The notes: generated by a model not told the origin, from the sequence alone. A stretch of DNA of 64,000 bases from Actinostola sp. cb2023 (GCA_033675265.1 JAUJYZ010001178.1:62001-126000); one strand, 5' to 3'; positions 12,801 to 28,180 are shown, numbered from the stretch's first letter. Program-made: numbers and translations.

Positions 12801-15800
12801 CAGAGTTTACTTTTCAAACTTGGCACAATATTTTCCCAACTACAATGCAGCTTGTTTTCAATGAGATTATACATTTATATATCATTGCCTATCTACACGT
12901 TACGTTTATTTAGTGAGTATTTTGCGAATGAGTTCTTAGATTAACAAGGAAAATCTGCAACAATTCTAGATGCCTAAGTTTGTAAAGCTGACAGCTTAAA
13001 AACAACTTGGTGGCGCATCTGCATGTATATGGGTGACAGATCTTCAATTTTGTCAGTTTATCAGATTCCTGTCCAAAGGTTGCCAAAATTAATGATTTTG
13101 CAATTTTAAGTGCTATTTATTACAAAATGTACCAAAATCACAAGCAAAGCAATGTTATGATCATTATATACTTCTAGTGGTGTTAACTCTTCAGACTGTT
13201 TCATGAGATTCTTATGGGCACACCAATCTATCTACTTTACTGTATTGACCAAGTCCACATGTACATGTAGGGCAACAAAGGGAGCAATCAGATCTCTTGG
13301 GAGGTTCGTGCCCAAAGATCATGTTTTCGATATGTTATTGTTATTTATTATTATCATTCAATTTCATATTAATGATTTTATCATCGGCGGTCTTCAATTG
13401 TGGCAATAATTTTCATTTCGTTGTTAAAACAAGCCTAGACTTTGCTCATATATAGCTAATGGCATAATCGTTGTCGGGTTCAAAATCATAAATCATAGAA
13501 GCTGAGACCGCAAGGATGGATGGGAAATCAGTTCATGACCCCATTACATACAGATATATTCAATGTTCTCGTAGTTTTGAAGGTATATGAGCTATTTAAC
13601 TAAGATCCTACAAGTCTGGATAAAAAGGTCGATGATTTGACGGTGTTATTTGAGAGTTTTAATTTCCCAGAATTCCTTTTGGTCATAGCTTTCATGATTT
13701 TCAACCCGACAACGATTATGCAATTAGCTATATGCCTGGCTATGGACAATCTAATGTTCTCAATGAAGAAACTCAAACATCTCACACCGGCTTGCTTTTG
13801 GATTTCATTCACAACCTACAGTAATTTATTCATGGTTTGGTAAGGTTCTATACCATTATGTTCATGTTTCGCACACTGAAATCTTGTACATTCATGTGCA
13901 GTGCGAACTGGTTTCCTTTGCTTGAACCTCTGCAGAAATACTATGCATTCACTTGACTTGTAGCTGCGCTTGAGAAATTAGTTATTAGAAAGATTTGAAT
14001 CTTTAACGTGGTGAGAAAGCATCGCATTTAACATGAACATCAAACTTCAAAGATCACCACGTGACAATGATTATACCATACCTTCCGTCTGTCGTTTCGC
14101 GTGAAGTAAGGAGCTAGGTTGTTTTCGCGTTTGTCAAACGCTTCCTTTGAAAGCTTAACCCTCAAACCTACATGTTTTTACAGCAAACGCAAACGATTAT
14201 CTGATGTTTGACATCCACGGTAGCGCGATGCTTAATCTCTATTAGTGTTTGTCCACTAACAACTCAACATATGCCTATAAACACAGTCAAGTTATCTCAC
14301 AGGATTTCTATGGACTGAAGAGGTTCGAGCAAACAAAACTATATCCCACTATTGTAAAAGTTTCAGTGCACAAAAGAGTAAAATAAAGGTATAGACCTTA
14401 CCAAATGATGTAGTTAACAGAATCTTTTGAGGTCTCAGCAAGGTTTGTCCTGGAAGTATTTTAAAGCAATTCGTTTGTTGAAAAATTAACAATCAAAAAT
14501 CAGTTGAATGCAGATGTATTTTTGTGATCATGTCTCTCTAAGCAGTCTGGTATCTTGGAACCATTTACATTGGTAAGTATTGAATCTAGAGAGGGTTTAC
14601 ATGATCACGTGCCGGCAGCCATGACGGGGCAGGACAATAAAATCATTTTACACGAGAAAAAAATCAATTCCTTATGGAAAAGGTATTCTTTTATCCTGCC
14701 ACTAACATGGCTGCCGGCATATGATCGTGCAAACCGGCCTCTATTGTATGTAACCAAGTTACCATCTCTTAACACTTCCTTGGCATGAGTTATCTCACCA
14801 TAATGACATATCACTGAATCTGCTGTCAAAATTAACAATGATGATCATAATCATGATATTAATGAAATGATAATAATAAATGATAATATCAACAGGCATC
14901 TAAATCTTTCCATAAGGTGCTTCAAAGTTAATTGAAAGTACATTGTAACAGAGGAGAATGACATAAAAGCATGATTATTAATTTGAATATAAAGAGCACA
15001 ATACAGTCTTGTACATTGTGTAGCGAAGATAAATCCCACTTAATACTGGAAAGTTAGTTTGGCAACGAGCTACATTGCGACCGATACCATCTGTCTTCAT
15101 CAGGCAACTGATGGGTCGTAGTTCACATGACCTCACTACATGCATCATTAAATATACATGTATCCATATCTTTAACCCATGAAATTAGATAGTCTAGTAG
15201 TCAAATGAAACCCAATAATACAATGGAATTAAAGTTGACTAAATATGTCTATTAAGGAAACTGAAACTGGAAAAAAAAAAAAACTGGAAACTATTAACTA
15301 AGGCTAATGTCTATATATCACGTGTAACACTCATGCACATCCAATAATACTCTCTATAACTCTCTATCATATACAGTCTACTTGACAGTTCTGTTGAGTA
15401 CCCGCCATGAACTCCAAGTCCAGGCTGGCATTGATTAAATACAGTAAATGTATGAAAGCATCAATGCCAACCTTGACTTGGTACCATTGTTCAAGGTCGC
15501 TGAACTGAACTGATAAGTAGTGCATTGTAATGTAATACTGTCAGCCAAGGTATTCTAACATGTATTTCAATGTCCTGAAAAGCAGAAACTGGCATGCAGC
15601 TACATTACAGAAACATAAGTCGAGAGAAAATCTAAAATATGATCATGCTTATTCCTATAGAGAAGAAGAAGAAAAACAAGAAAATCGTGCAGCATATTGT
15701 GAAAGAACAAGTTTGCTTGGTTCTTGTTAGTTCTTCCTGAAGTGATGGGTTTTCCTCAGCTCATCTGTTCACCACAATCTCAACCTGCCATTGATCGAGT

Positions 15801-18800
15801 TGGCTCAGTAGAAACGTAGAATAACAACCTTCTCTCGACTCAGCAAACTAGAAATGTTTGAAATTAATTAGTTAGTTTAGAAATTTTAGAAATGGGTGGC
15901 TATCATGTTGAAATTGGAAGGCTTTTTCGCTAAGCTTTAATTGACCTTGCAAATTTCGATCATGAAATAATGTGTGTGTATCTGTTTGTTTTATTGCTTT
16001 GTGTTGCACTACATCAAGTTTATATGTTTTATTCGCTTGACAACATTTTTTGGAATAGCAGTGTACCTGTTACAAACCAAACACTTATTCTAGATGTTCA
16101 ATTCTATATAGTACATGTAATGGGGAAATGCATAGGTTTGAAGAGTGAACATTTCCCCAAGTGATGTAGAATATCGTAGAATTGCAATAACTCTTTTTAT
16201 TTATTTATTTATTTATTTATTTATATATATTTTTTTTTTATTTTTTTTTATTTATTATTTTTTTTTTATTTTTTTATTTATTATTCATTCATTTATTTAT
16301 GTTATTTACTATTCATTCATTTATGTAATTGTTTATTTATTTATATAATTATTCATTTATTTTATTTATTTATTATTTATTATTTATTTAATATTTATTC
16401 ATTCATTTATGTATTTTATTTATCTATTGATTTAATTGTATTCAGCCAAAAATTATGGCAATCAAGTATATGAGTTCATCAACATATTATCAATATATTG
16501 ATTTATTCAAGTGTATTTTATATATTGTTTTTTATTTATTTCCGAATTGTATGTACATTCAATTGCATGAACGCTGTAGTATATAGACATTATATACAAA
16601 TAGATCATGATATTGTTTTTATTCACGAGATTTTAAATATGAATAAATACAATATGATTTTAAAAAGCACAAAATGGTGCTGAAAATAAGCATTGTGTTG
16701 TCCTGATAAGGTTTTAACATCACATGCAGGATGTGGTACTAATCTAAAATTGATGATTCTGATATATTAGAAGAAAATAAGTGATGTTTCACACTTTGAA
16801 TCTCATTAGATATCTTGTATCTCCGGCATTAGATAATTGATAGTTTGTATACAACGTTTCTGCAAACGAGTTACGTCTTATTGGTCTTATTAGTTTTTAT
16901 ATACATTTTTTTCAAAAAACTTTAATACTGAATACTGTACAAATTCTAAATAGTGCTTCATTCCAAGACCGAAATGCATTTTGGACTCGTGTCCAAATAT
17001 TCTCTAAAGTAATATAAATAATATATAATTTATTTGATTTTTTGTGTATTCCATCAGAAACAATATACTATTCTCCATATGGCGAACAAATCGCTGTATA
17101 TTTACTTTTTATTTCAAAATCAAACGACGGCCCACAATGCCCTTTGGTCTTGGAATGCACATTTATTCAAAGTATGCAGTATTCAGTATTCAAAATAGTG
17201 CTGAAAATTTTTTGAAATAGCTGTATATTATTTATTTATTTGAGTGTATTTATTTATTTATTATTTATTAATTTATTAATTTATTTATTTACTTCTATAA
17301 ATTACCTTACAAAAAACATTGATACTACTCATGCATGAGCAGTATATAATGTCTTGTATTCCAGTTTTGATTTTGCAAATACTGTAGTTATTTAGTAAAT
17401 TTATTTATTAATAATAATAATAATAATTAATGAATAATTTCAATTTTTTTTAAAAATTGTAATTATTTTATTTTTTATTCATGATTATCTTGTAATTAAT
17501 GTCCATATGGCGAACACACAGTTCAATCATCAATAAAAAGCCAAAAACAGTGTGCGTGCAGCCTAATGACTTTTTGCTATATTTACCACAGGCATCCCGA
17601 CTCTTCTGAGGCTATTGTTTTAACAATACAAAATATATTATTGATGGGTTCCAGTATGGTATAACATGTGGGAGAATAGGCCAATCCAAGGTTAATTCCG
17701 CCATCTTAATTATTCTGTAATTATTAATTAATTTTTTTGCAAACCAGGCTAATTTCTAGTAAAAACATGATCACTTTGAGCTGTCATAACTCCGTTCGAT
17801 CTTTTCGGCTTTTCAAAATCTATATTTGTTTTAAAAGGTATATACTCTGTGCTATTGCTGTCTATAAATATGGTGGCAAAGCAAAGGCCACAGCTGCAGT
17901 AAATCAGTTTTTTTTTTTGTTCAATTAAAAACATACGTAGAAGAATATGCTACAAATTAGATTTACAAAAATAATAAGTTACTACGGGCAGATTGAAATC
18001 AATAGATTTGTAAATATATAGTTTTAAATGACTAGCCTCGTTTCCATGTATTGCTCATTTTCATGGTCATAACAATATTTTATTTAAATGATGGGCTTTT
18101 AAAGCATTACTTTCAAATCGAAAATCCAACAAAAGTCGATTGGATTTCCTAAACTCGGATTTTTTCTCAGTTTATGCAAAGTGATCATGTTTTGATTTGC
18201 TAAATTACCACAGCATCCCGACTCTTTGAGGCTATTGTACAAAATGGCGGAATAATTATGGATTTGTCTATTGTTATAACTGCGGGAGAATTGTTATACT
18301 GGGCACCCTGTGTTCCTAAATATGAATCGTCTGCATTTTTCCTGTATGTTCAACAGAGTATAGTGACGCAAACATACGCTCGGTATTTCTTCTTCAGCTA
18401 GGGAAACCCACGCAAAAACATGTTTATAATAATAATAAATTTATTAAAATTCCAATATTGCAGCCATGAGGCTGAATTACAGCAGACGGTAAAAATTGAA
18501 ACGATTGTAAATTATTTGGACGAAAAAACTAAGGTGCAATAGCCTCACGAGAATTGAAGGGACTCCTTGCAAGAATGGAGAAAGTGGCTTGTGATCAAAA
18601 CCCAAATTCTCCTTGAGATTCTTTGAATTTCAAAGGAGAATTTGGGTTTTGATCACAAGTCATTCACTCTGTTCTTGCAGGGAGCCCTTCAATGTGCTGC
18701 CTGTGTATTTACTTTTTGTTATCATTTATTATTTATTTGTGTCATTTTGTTCGTTTTGTATTGATTTGACATTGTTTTTGTAGCCTCTGGAGCGGAAGTG

Positions 18801-21800
18801 CTCTCTTACTACCGAGGTGAGTACAAGATTCGTGTCATCAGTGTAGATAAGATGCCAGTAAGTTGACTTGCATGTTATTCTTGACTCTACAGGATGATGA
18901 TCTGTTTTCAGTTAATAGTAGAACGACATTGGAAGATTTGAAGGAGGAGAATGAGTTATGTGCAAAGGTACATTGAATACAATATGATGGACAGTATAAG
19001 CATCTACTGCCCTCATAATCGCTATAGGTGAAAATGAAACGTGCGTTACAAAAATTAAAGTTATTTTATAGGTGACCACCTAATGAATGAAGGAAAAGTA
19101 AAATGGACTTTGGGTGTGGTCAAATCCATGAGAATCAAAATAAATAAATGACTTTATTATACGAAGGTAGCACTTAACAGTTATGAAAACTGATGGCCCT
19201 GTGGCCCTCAAACTGAAACATCAAAGTCCAAAATTGCTCGATCTCCATTCTGATCCAGAATGATACGAACTGTAGCAAAAGCATACATTAATCTTCAGTT
19301 GTCATTTAAAATACCTTTACTATCAGGGACCAGCAAATAGGTGAAGCTTAGTGGAGGTGTCCCAGGCCCAGCCCGTAGGCAGTACATTCTGCCTTGGTAA
19401 TATGTTGGTCTGCCTACAGACCTGGCAACGTAATAGAGAAGTGTAGTTCAAAGTAAATCAGTGTAAATAGAGGTTTGACTGACTGTATATTTCTACTGGT
19501 AGTATAAAGTTGTCTTTCATACATGTACGAAGAGATAGAAAACCTCTGCTGCAAGCCATCTATCAGTGCCTTATATCTGCAACAAGTAAAATGCATGCGC
19601 ATAGTCTAGTTTATATTTGTTGCCATTATACTTTAGTCCTGAAGATGCATGAACAGTGTGAAAGCTCGGCGATATCTTAAATTAAATAAAACGTGGATAA
19701 ACATCCCCCGTTCACACCATGCTAGGCCTAAACATGTTTTAAAGTGGTTTAATTAACTAATCAGGTTTAGAAAATTATCTACAAAACGCCACGCAACTTT
19801 TGGCACAAAACTGCTGGTAAACTGTCTTTTGTGTTGCACAGTAGAAATTCCAGGTAGTTTGATTCTTGTGAAATTAAATGCCCTCGAATTAGAGAAGCGA
19901 GAAAAACTCAAGTGTATCCGCCCTTGTCATTAGCAAATTTATATCCTCAAAATAAATTATAGTTAATGACAGGCAACCACATCCCGTTCTGTACATATAA
20001 GTTGAGTAGAGGCGAGAGATGAGCTGCCGATCACAGTCCCATGTCTTGTGGTACATACGCATCAGCTCATCTCAACCAATCAGATGCTCTCGTGCATCAG
20101 TGCCAAAGGTACATTCCAACCCACCATGGCTTCTCACTGTCGTACGCTGTCTAGCACGTTGCCAGTCGCTGACAGTAAGTGCTATATTTTACTTCCCACA
20201 TAGACCCACCCTACTATGCCCCGCTGCTGTGACACCTCTGCTCTCAGTTCATTAGTTTTTAGTTATGATATTGAATGTGATTACTTGTACCAGACAATAA
20301 GTCTACTATAAGCAACACTACTAGAATTTCGCGTCTTTTCCAAGTTAAGACATGGTTAACTATATTTAGTTTGAACACTGTCAATTACTGAACCAAAATC
20401 AAACATATTACCTCCATATTATTGTTATTGTAGAAGTGTAGCATTGTGCATGCAAACGTTAATGTTAAAAGATAAATTTATTAATAAAATTGGGATGGGA
20501 TGAAGTGCTCCTTTAGGTCACCCTTTCCTCCATAGACTAAAGACTCTGCTTATCACATTGCTGGGTTCTCTGTCCCCATGGGGATGACCAATCCCTGGGA
20601 AGTTACCATCTCTGCTTTCTCACTGTTACTATGGGGATTACTCCCCCTGATGCGTCTTTGGTTACCATGGGGATTAGGACCCCCAAGGGTGTCTACCTGA
20701 GGGATTAGGACCCTCAAGAGGTGGTGTGCCTGGGGGATTAGGACCCCCAGGGGTGTGTACCTGAGGGATTAGGACCCTCGAAAGGTGGTGTACCTGAGGG
20801 ATTAGGACCCTCAAGAGGTGGTGTACCTGGGGGATTAGGACCCCCTGGGGTGTGTACCTGAGGGATTAGGACCCTCAAGCGGTGGTATGCCTGGGGGATT
20901 AGGATCCCCAGGGATGTGTACCTGAGGGATTAGGACCCTCAAGGGTGTGATGGTTCTAGGGTGTCCCTTATCTATTTCCTATGGAGTGCTTCATCCTGAC
21001 CCATTTAGGCCCACACAAATTGTGTATGTCTACTGTTATGGGATAGTGGGTTGGAGTCATTAACTTTCTTCATTCACCAGGTTTGAAAGTAAATTGTTCA
21101 TTCTTTTCCAGGCGAAAGACAACACACCTACGCACCAAGCGAAAAGTGAGCCAAGATCAAGGAAATGGTCCAGTGAGAGTCTTGTGTACATAGAGACAGA
21201 GGAAATCAAATTTGAAGAAGCATCAGAAGCCAAAGAGGATGACATGAAAGAGAGTATCATTTACTTCCCACAGTCGCAAGACGAAATGGAGAGTGAAACT
21301 GCTAAGTAAGTGATATATTCCAGTAAAACAATAGAGTTGTTTAGGTATGTTATGGTGCTGTGACGATGCCATGTTCAAGCATTCTGATTGGTTGAGCAAT
21401 GATTTGTGACTGGTTGAATGTCTTCGATGCCGTACCGTGACAATGACTGTAACTCCGTGCTGTAGGTTCCCCACTCATACGAAAACGAGTCTATTATCAG
21501 AAGACAAGGGATACTATTTCAGCCATGTGCTTGTGCACCAACGTCACTAGTTTGGTAGTCTGGTAATGACGCCTCTGTACACATGGAGTTCACTGTCGTT
21601 GTTTGATCTCTCGACGTGCCGCGTGTCTGACCGCTAATCAGCTTGCTAGTGGCAATCACATTAATTAAATATTAAAGACTAGTCTATTTGATTGCTGGGT
21701 TGCTGTACTCCATTTTGGTTCCTACAAGAAGCTGTCAAAACTGCTTCTTTGTTATTATCTTCGAGTCTTGAAATGTAGTCTTTGTTTAACATGGCTGTAA

Positions 21801-24800
21801 ACGCTGTGGTGGGTACATGACCTTATAAAGCCCAATAAGCAATTATCAATACGTAAATTAGATTATGTTATAATAATTGAAATATTAAGTATATTGTAAA
21901 GAACTAGGGATAATCATATAAATATCGTATAAAAACCTAAAAAAAAAAAATTTGAAAGAATTTCTCTCACTGTTGTCTTTTTCCTTCCATATTCCACTTT
22001 TCCATCGTTTCCTGTAACTATGTTTCTTGTATCTTTTTCCTTCTAACTGTCTTTCCTCTTCCAGTCAGTGTGGTCTTTTTCGTGGAGTAAAAGAAATGAC
22101 TCGTCACTTTGAGTCATTGCAGGCACACATTCAACATCGGTGCCAACTAAGGTTGGTCCATGGTGCCGTTCAGAGCCTGGATAATACACAACACAGAATT
22201 AATAATAAATAATAATAATCTTTATTTATATAGCGTTATTTCTTCTAAAAAACCAATAGCGCTTAACAATATTAATATTAATTATGATGTCAGTAAATTT
22301 GATTTTATACCAACTAAAATTGAATTATTGACAAGGTATGGGATTACCTGATGTTAAAAACAAATAAACAATCAATAAAAAAATTAAATTCTAGCATAAT
22401 AAATTTAACCAAGCAATCAACCAATCTGTCAATTAGTTAATCAATCAATCCATCAATCAATCCATCAATCAATCCATTAGTCAATTCATCCATCAATCAA
22501 TCAACCAGTCTGTCAGTTAAACTTTGAAATCAGTAAATAAATAAACATTTAAACAAATGAATGAATAAACAAACAAATAAATATCTAAATGAATACATAC
22601 ATATCATAATACTGCAGTACATGCTGTTAATGTGGTGTTTATATTGCTAGATCATTCCAAGTGACAGCTGCTCATAAACCTGAGCGACGTTCAGTGGGTG
22701 ATGAGGTACTGTACATTGTCGTCATCATCATCATCATCACTACAAACATGTTCCCTAACGTCTTGTGTCATTTGTAGGTTGAAGAAATGACTGGTGACAA
22801 AAGAAAAATCCCAGGTAATGGCCCCCCCCTGCTGGTTGATATCTCTTTTCCTAGTTCACACAATTGTGAAGGAATTGGTCAGGGAATTGTCATGCAATTG
22901 TCATGGAATCGATCAGGGAATTGATCAGGGAATTGGTCAGGGAATTGGTCGTGGATTTGGTCAGGGGATTGGTCAGGGAATTGTCAGGGAATTGTCATGG
23001 AATTGGTCTGTGAATTGTCATGGAATTGGTTAGAGAATTGTCATGGAATTGTCATGGAATTGTCATGGATTTGGTCAGGGAATTGTCAAGGAATTGGTCA
23101 GGGAATTGGTCAGGGAAATGGTCAGGGAATTGTCAAGGAATTGGTCAGGGAAATGGTCAGGAAATTGTCAAGGAATTGGTCAGGGAATGGTGGAATTGTC
23201 AGGGTCAGGGAATGGTCAGGGAATTGGTCAGGAAATGTCAGGGAAATGGTCAAATTGTCAAGGAATTGGTCAGGGAAATGGTCAGGGAATGGTCAGGGAA
23301 TGGTCAAGGAAATGGTCAGGGGTCAGGGAATTGTCATGGAATTGGTCAGGGAATTGTCAGGGAATTGGTCAGGGAATTGGTCAGGGAATTGGTCAGGGAA
23401 TTGGTCAGGGAATTGTCAGGGAATTGTCAGGGAATTGGTCAGGGAATTGGTCAGGGAATTGGTCAGGGAATTGTCAAGGAATTGGTCAGGGAAATGGTCA
23501 GGGAATTGTCAAGGAATTGGTCAGGGAAATGGTCAGGAAATTGTCAAGGAATTGGTCAAGGAATTGGTCAGGGAATTGTCATGGAATTGTCAGGGAAATT
23601 GTCAGGGAATTGGTCAGGGGAATTGTCAAGGAATTGGTCAGGGAAATTGGTCAGGGAATTGTCAGGGAATTGGTCAGGGAAATGGTCAGGGGAATTGTCA
23701 AGGGAATTGGTCAGGGAAATGGTCAGGGAATTGGTCAGGGAATTGGTCAGGGAATTGGTCAAGGAATTGGTCAGGGAAATGGTCAGGGAATTGTCTGGAA
23801 TTGTCATGGAATTTGGTCAGGGAATTGGTCAGGGAATTGTCAAGGAATTGGTCAGGGAATGGTCAGGGAATTGTCAGGGAATTGGTCAGGGAATTGTCAG
23901 GGAATTGGTCAGGGAAATTGGTCAGGGAATTGTCAAGGAATTGGTCAGGGAATTGTCAGGGAATTGGTCAGGGAATTGTGGGAATTGGTCAGGGAATTGG
24001 TCAGGGAATTGGTCAGGGAATTGTCAAGGAATTGGTCAGGGAAATGGTCAGGGAATTGGTCAAGGAATTGGTCAGGGAAATGGTCAGGGAATTGGTCAGG
24101 GAAATGGTCAGGAAATGGTCAGGGAATTGTCAGGGAATTGTCATGGAATTGGTCAGGGAATTGGTCAGGGAATTGTCAGGAATTGTCATGGAATTGGTCA
24201 GGGAATGGTCAGGGAATTGTCAGGGAATTGGTCAGGGAAATGGTCAGGGAATTGTCAGGGAATGGTCAGGGAATTGGTCAGGGAATTGGTCAGGAAATGG
24301 TCATTGGGAAATGGTCAGGGAATTGTCAGGGAATTGGGTCAGGGAATTGGTCAGGGAATTGGTCAGGGAATTGGTCAAGGAATTGGTCAGGGAATTGTCA
24401 GGGAATTGTCAGGGAATTGATCATGGTCAGGGAATTGGTCAGGGAATTGGTCAGGGAATTGTCAGGGGAATTGTCAGGGAATTGTCATGGAATTGGTCAG
24501 GGAATTGTCAGGGAATTGTCAGGGAATTGGTCATGGAGGAATTGGTCAGGGAATTGGTCAGGGAATTGTCAAGGAATTGTCAGGGAAATGGTCAGGGAAT
24601 TGTCAGGGAATTGGTCAGGGAAATGGTCAGGGAATTGGTCAGGGAATTGGTCAGGGAAATGGTCAGGGAATTGGTCAGGAATTGGTCAGGGAAATGGTCA
24701 GGGAATTGGTCAAGGAATTGGTCAGGGAAATGGTCAGGGAAATTGTCAGGGAATTGGTCAGGGAAATGGTCAGGGAATGGTCAGGGAATTGGTCAGGGAA

Positions 24801-27800
24801 TTGGTCAGGGAATTGTCATGGAATTGTCATGGATTTGATTGTTCAGGGAATTGGTGGTTAGGGAAATTGTCAGGAAATTGTCATGGATTTGGTCAGGGAA
24901 TTGGTCAGGGAATTGTTGGTCAGGGAAATGGTCAGGGAATTGTCAAGGAATTGGTCAGGGAAATGGTCAGGGAATTGGTCAGGGAATTGGTCAGGGAATT
25001 GGTCAGGGAAATGGTCAGGGAATTGGTCAAGGAAATGGTCAAATGGTCAGGGAAATGGTCAGGGAATTGGTCAGGGAAATGGTCAGGGAATTGTCAAGGA
25101 ATTGGTCAGGGAAATGGTCAGGGAATTGGTCAGGGAATTGGTCAAGGAAATGGTCAGGGAATTGTCAAGGAATTGGTCAGGGAATTGGTCAGGGAAATGG
25201 TCAGGAAATTGTCAAGGAATTGGTCATGGAATTGGTCAGTGAATTGTCATGGAATTGGTCAGGGAATTGGTCAGGGAATTGTTCAGAGAGTTGTCAGGAA
25301 ATTGATCAATTGAGTGGGAACCCTGCAGTCCAATAGCCATGGCTGTTTTTGAAAACTGTGATAATGTTACTTGTAGTGATAGTCTAAGCATTTCAGCGAG
25401 ATTTCTTTCTCATTCTCTTCTTTCAAGTACACGGTGAGTTTGTCTGTCATAGAGTACAGTCACTATTGTGATGACAATATTCTTTCATTAATGTCATGAA
25501 CTTTTGTTTTCCAAAGACGGGTCTTCTAGTGATGAGGAAGATGATCCCCTCTCTGCTCTTGAGGAGGTCAAGGAAGAAGACGATGTCAAATCCAGTCGGA
25601 AACCAAACGATGATGAAGATGAAGAGGAGGTCTGTAAGAAATATTTCGACTGTCTTGGTTCGACTCCAACCGAAGAAACGCCGCCTGAACCAAAGCCACC
25701 TACCCCTGAAGCCAACGTAGCTAAACCCGAGAAAGCTTCACCATTTATGCATGGTCGTCTAAGCATTTCAGCGAGATTTCTGTCTCGTTCTCTTCTTTCA
25801 AGTACACGGTGAGTTTGTCTGTCATAGAGTACAGTCACTAGTGTCACTAGTTGCATTACAAAGTTAGTTATCTACAGATGCTTGAATCTGGGAAACAAAA
25901 CAAGTGAGGAAAGGTTTTCTATTCAAACTGCCATAGTCCCCCGGTTCGATGATTAAGAATTGGGAATAATTAAGATCCATTGTTCCAGTGGTTGGAACAA
26001 TGGAAATGGATCCGGAGGGACAGAGGCTGCCGAAAAGATCATGAGGAAGGGTGGGTTTTTGAGAAAAAAAAAAAAAGAACAGAAAACAAAGCCAAAACGT
26101 TGACGAAAGGGTAAGCCTGTGGCCAACGTGCCTGGCTGAAACAAACAGCTGTGCCACTCCCAAATTAGTCTCCTTCGCAGCCATTTTTAGTCTCTCTCCA
26201 CTCCCCTGCGGTCAGGGGAGTGGAGCGAGACTAAAAATGGCTGCGAAGGAGACTACTCCCGATTGTGTCTGGCTCGATGTTCTTCGTCACGCTGGTGGTT
26301 TGGGCAACTGACAATATGTTAATCAATTAGATTAATCTCCTTATATAGTCTTGCATATCATTAAATCATCTCCCGTGGGACTAATGGAGCAGTTTGAATA
26401 GTTCATATGCTGGGCCAACGGAGTGAACAAATAAAATATCCATCCATACTACACACCAAGTGGAGTGAACAAATAAAATATCCATCCATACTACACACCA
26501 AGTGGAGTGAACAAATAAAATATCCATCCATACTACACACCAAGTGGAGTGAACAAATAAAATATCCATCCATACTACACACCAAGTGGAGTGAACAAAT
26601 AAAATATCCATCCATACTACACACCAAGTGGAGTGAACAAATAAAATATCCATCCATACTACACACCAAGTGGAGTGAACAAATAAAATATCCATCCATA
26701 CTACACACCAAGTGGAGTGAACAAATAAAATATCCATCCATACTACACACCAAGTGGAGTGAACAAATAAAATATCCATCCATACTACACACCAAGTGGA
26801 GTGAACAAATAAAATATCCATCCATACTACACACCAAGTGGAGTGAACAAATAAAATATCCATCCATACTACACACCAAGTGGAGTGAACAAATAAAATA
26901 TCCATCCATACTACACACCAAGTGGAGTGAACAAATAAAATATCCATCCATACTACACACCAAGTGGAGTGAACAAATAAAATATCCATCCATACTACAC
27001 ACCAAGTGGAGTGAACAAATAAAATATCCATCCATACTACACACCAAGTGGAGTGAACAAATAAAATATCCATCCATACTACACACCAAGTGGAGTGAAC
27101 AAATAAAATATCCATCCATACTACACACCAAGTGGAGTGAACAAATAAAATATCCATCCATACTACACACCAAGTGGAGTGAACAAATAAAATATCCATC
27201 CATACTACACACCAAGTGGAGTGAACAAATAAAATATCCATCCATACTACACACCAAGTGGAGTGAACAAATAAAATATCCATCCATACTACACACCAAG
27301 TGGAGTGAACAAATAAAATATCCATCCATACTACACACCAAGTGGAGTGAACAAATAAAATATCCATCCATACTACACACCAAGTGGAGTGAACAAATAA
27401 AATATCCATCCATACTACACACCAAGTGGAGTGAACAAATAAAATATCCATCCATCAAGTGGAGTGAACAAATAAAATATCCATCCATACTACACACCAA
27501 GTGGAGTGAACAAATAAAATATCCATCCATACTACACACCAAGTGGAGTGAACAAATAAAATATCCATCCATACTACACACCAAGTGGAGTGAACAAATA
27601 AAATATCCATCCATACTACACACCAAGTGGAGTGAACAAATAAAATATCCATCCATACTACACACCAAGTGGAGTGAACAAATAAAATATCCATCCATAC
27701 TACACACCAAGTGGAGTGAACAAATAAAATATCCATCCATACTACACACCAAGCTGTCTAATAAGAGATTTATTACCAGCTACGTTCATTTTTCTGAAAG

Positions 27801-28140
27801 ACTTCCTATGTATTCAATAACTAAATATGGGCAAATAGAATACTTGTATTTGGACTAAACTGAGTTCAGTTCAATCAATCTAATGCATGGTACTGTTATA
27901 TGGTAGTACGGGCCATGCCAGTGCGGATGCCGTTGGTGAGGAACTACGGACTACATCCTTAGAAGAGGTGATTAAACATGTTGAATACTGCTTTATATTG
28001 AAAACATATAGATAGTGTGTTAATGCATGGTTTGCATGGTTTGCATGTAGCATAAACTAGAAATACAAAGACGCAGAGAAGAAATGACCCGTGCAGTGGA
28101 TGTGAACCGTAAGAGACTCACTGCTGTAAGTACAAGCACT

Positions 28141-28180
<40 letters not shown>

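Noticed and set aside
12611..12913. Short open frames at 12370-12913 as possible extra WDR62 exons
   Set aside because: They lie within foldback arms and have no phase-compatible acceptor-donor pair.
15640..15720. Lys/Arg-rich candidate exon after a CCTATAG acceptor
   Set aside because: In the required phase 0 it reaches a stop before any donor.
22997..25336. Open frames up to 756 codons with [17 protein letters not shown] periodicity
   Set aside because: Periodic translation of the GGTCAGGGAATT minisatellite, stop-free in all plus frames; located between two valid WDR62 exons.
26412..27752. CRISPR-like array of regular repeats
   Set aside because: Repeats are contiguous without unique spacers, and the setting is a eukaryotic intron.
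26381..27858. Open frames of 483, 449 and 356 codons on both strands
   Set aside because: Translation of a 42-bp array whose unit length is divisible by three; simultaneous openness on both strands is expected without selection.
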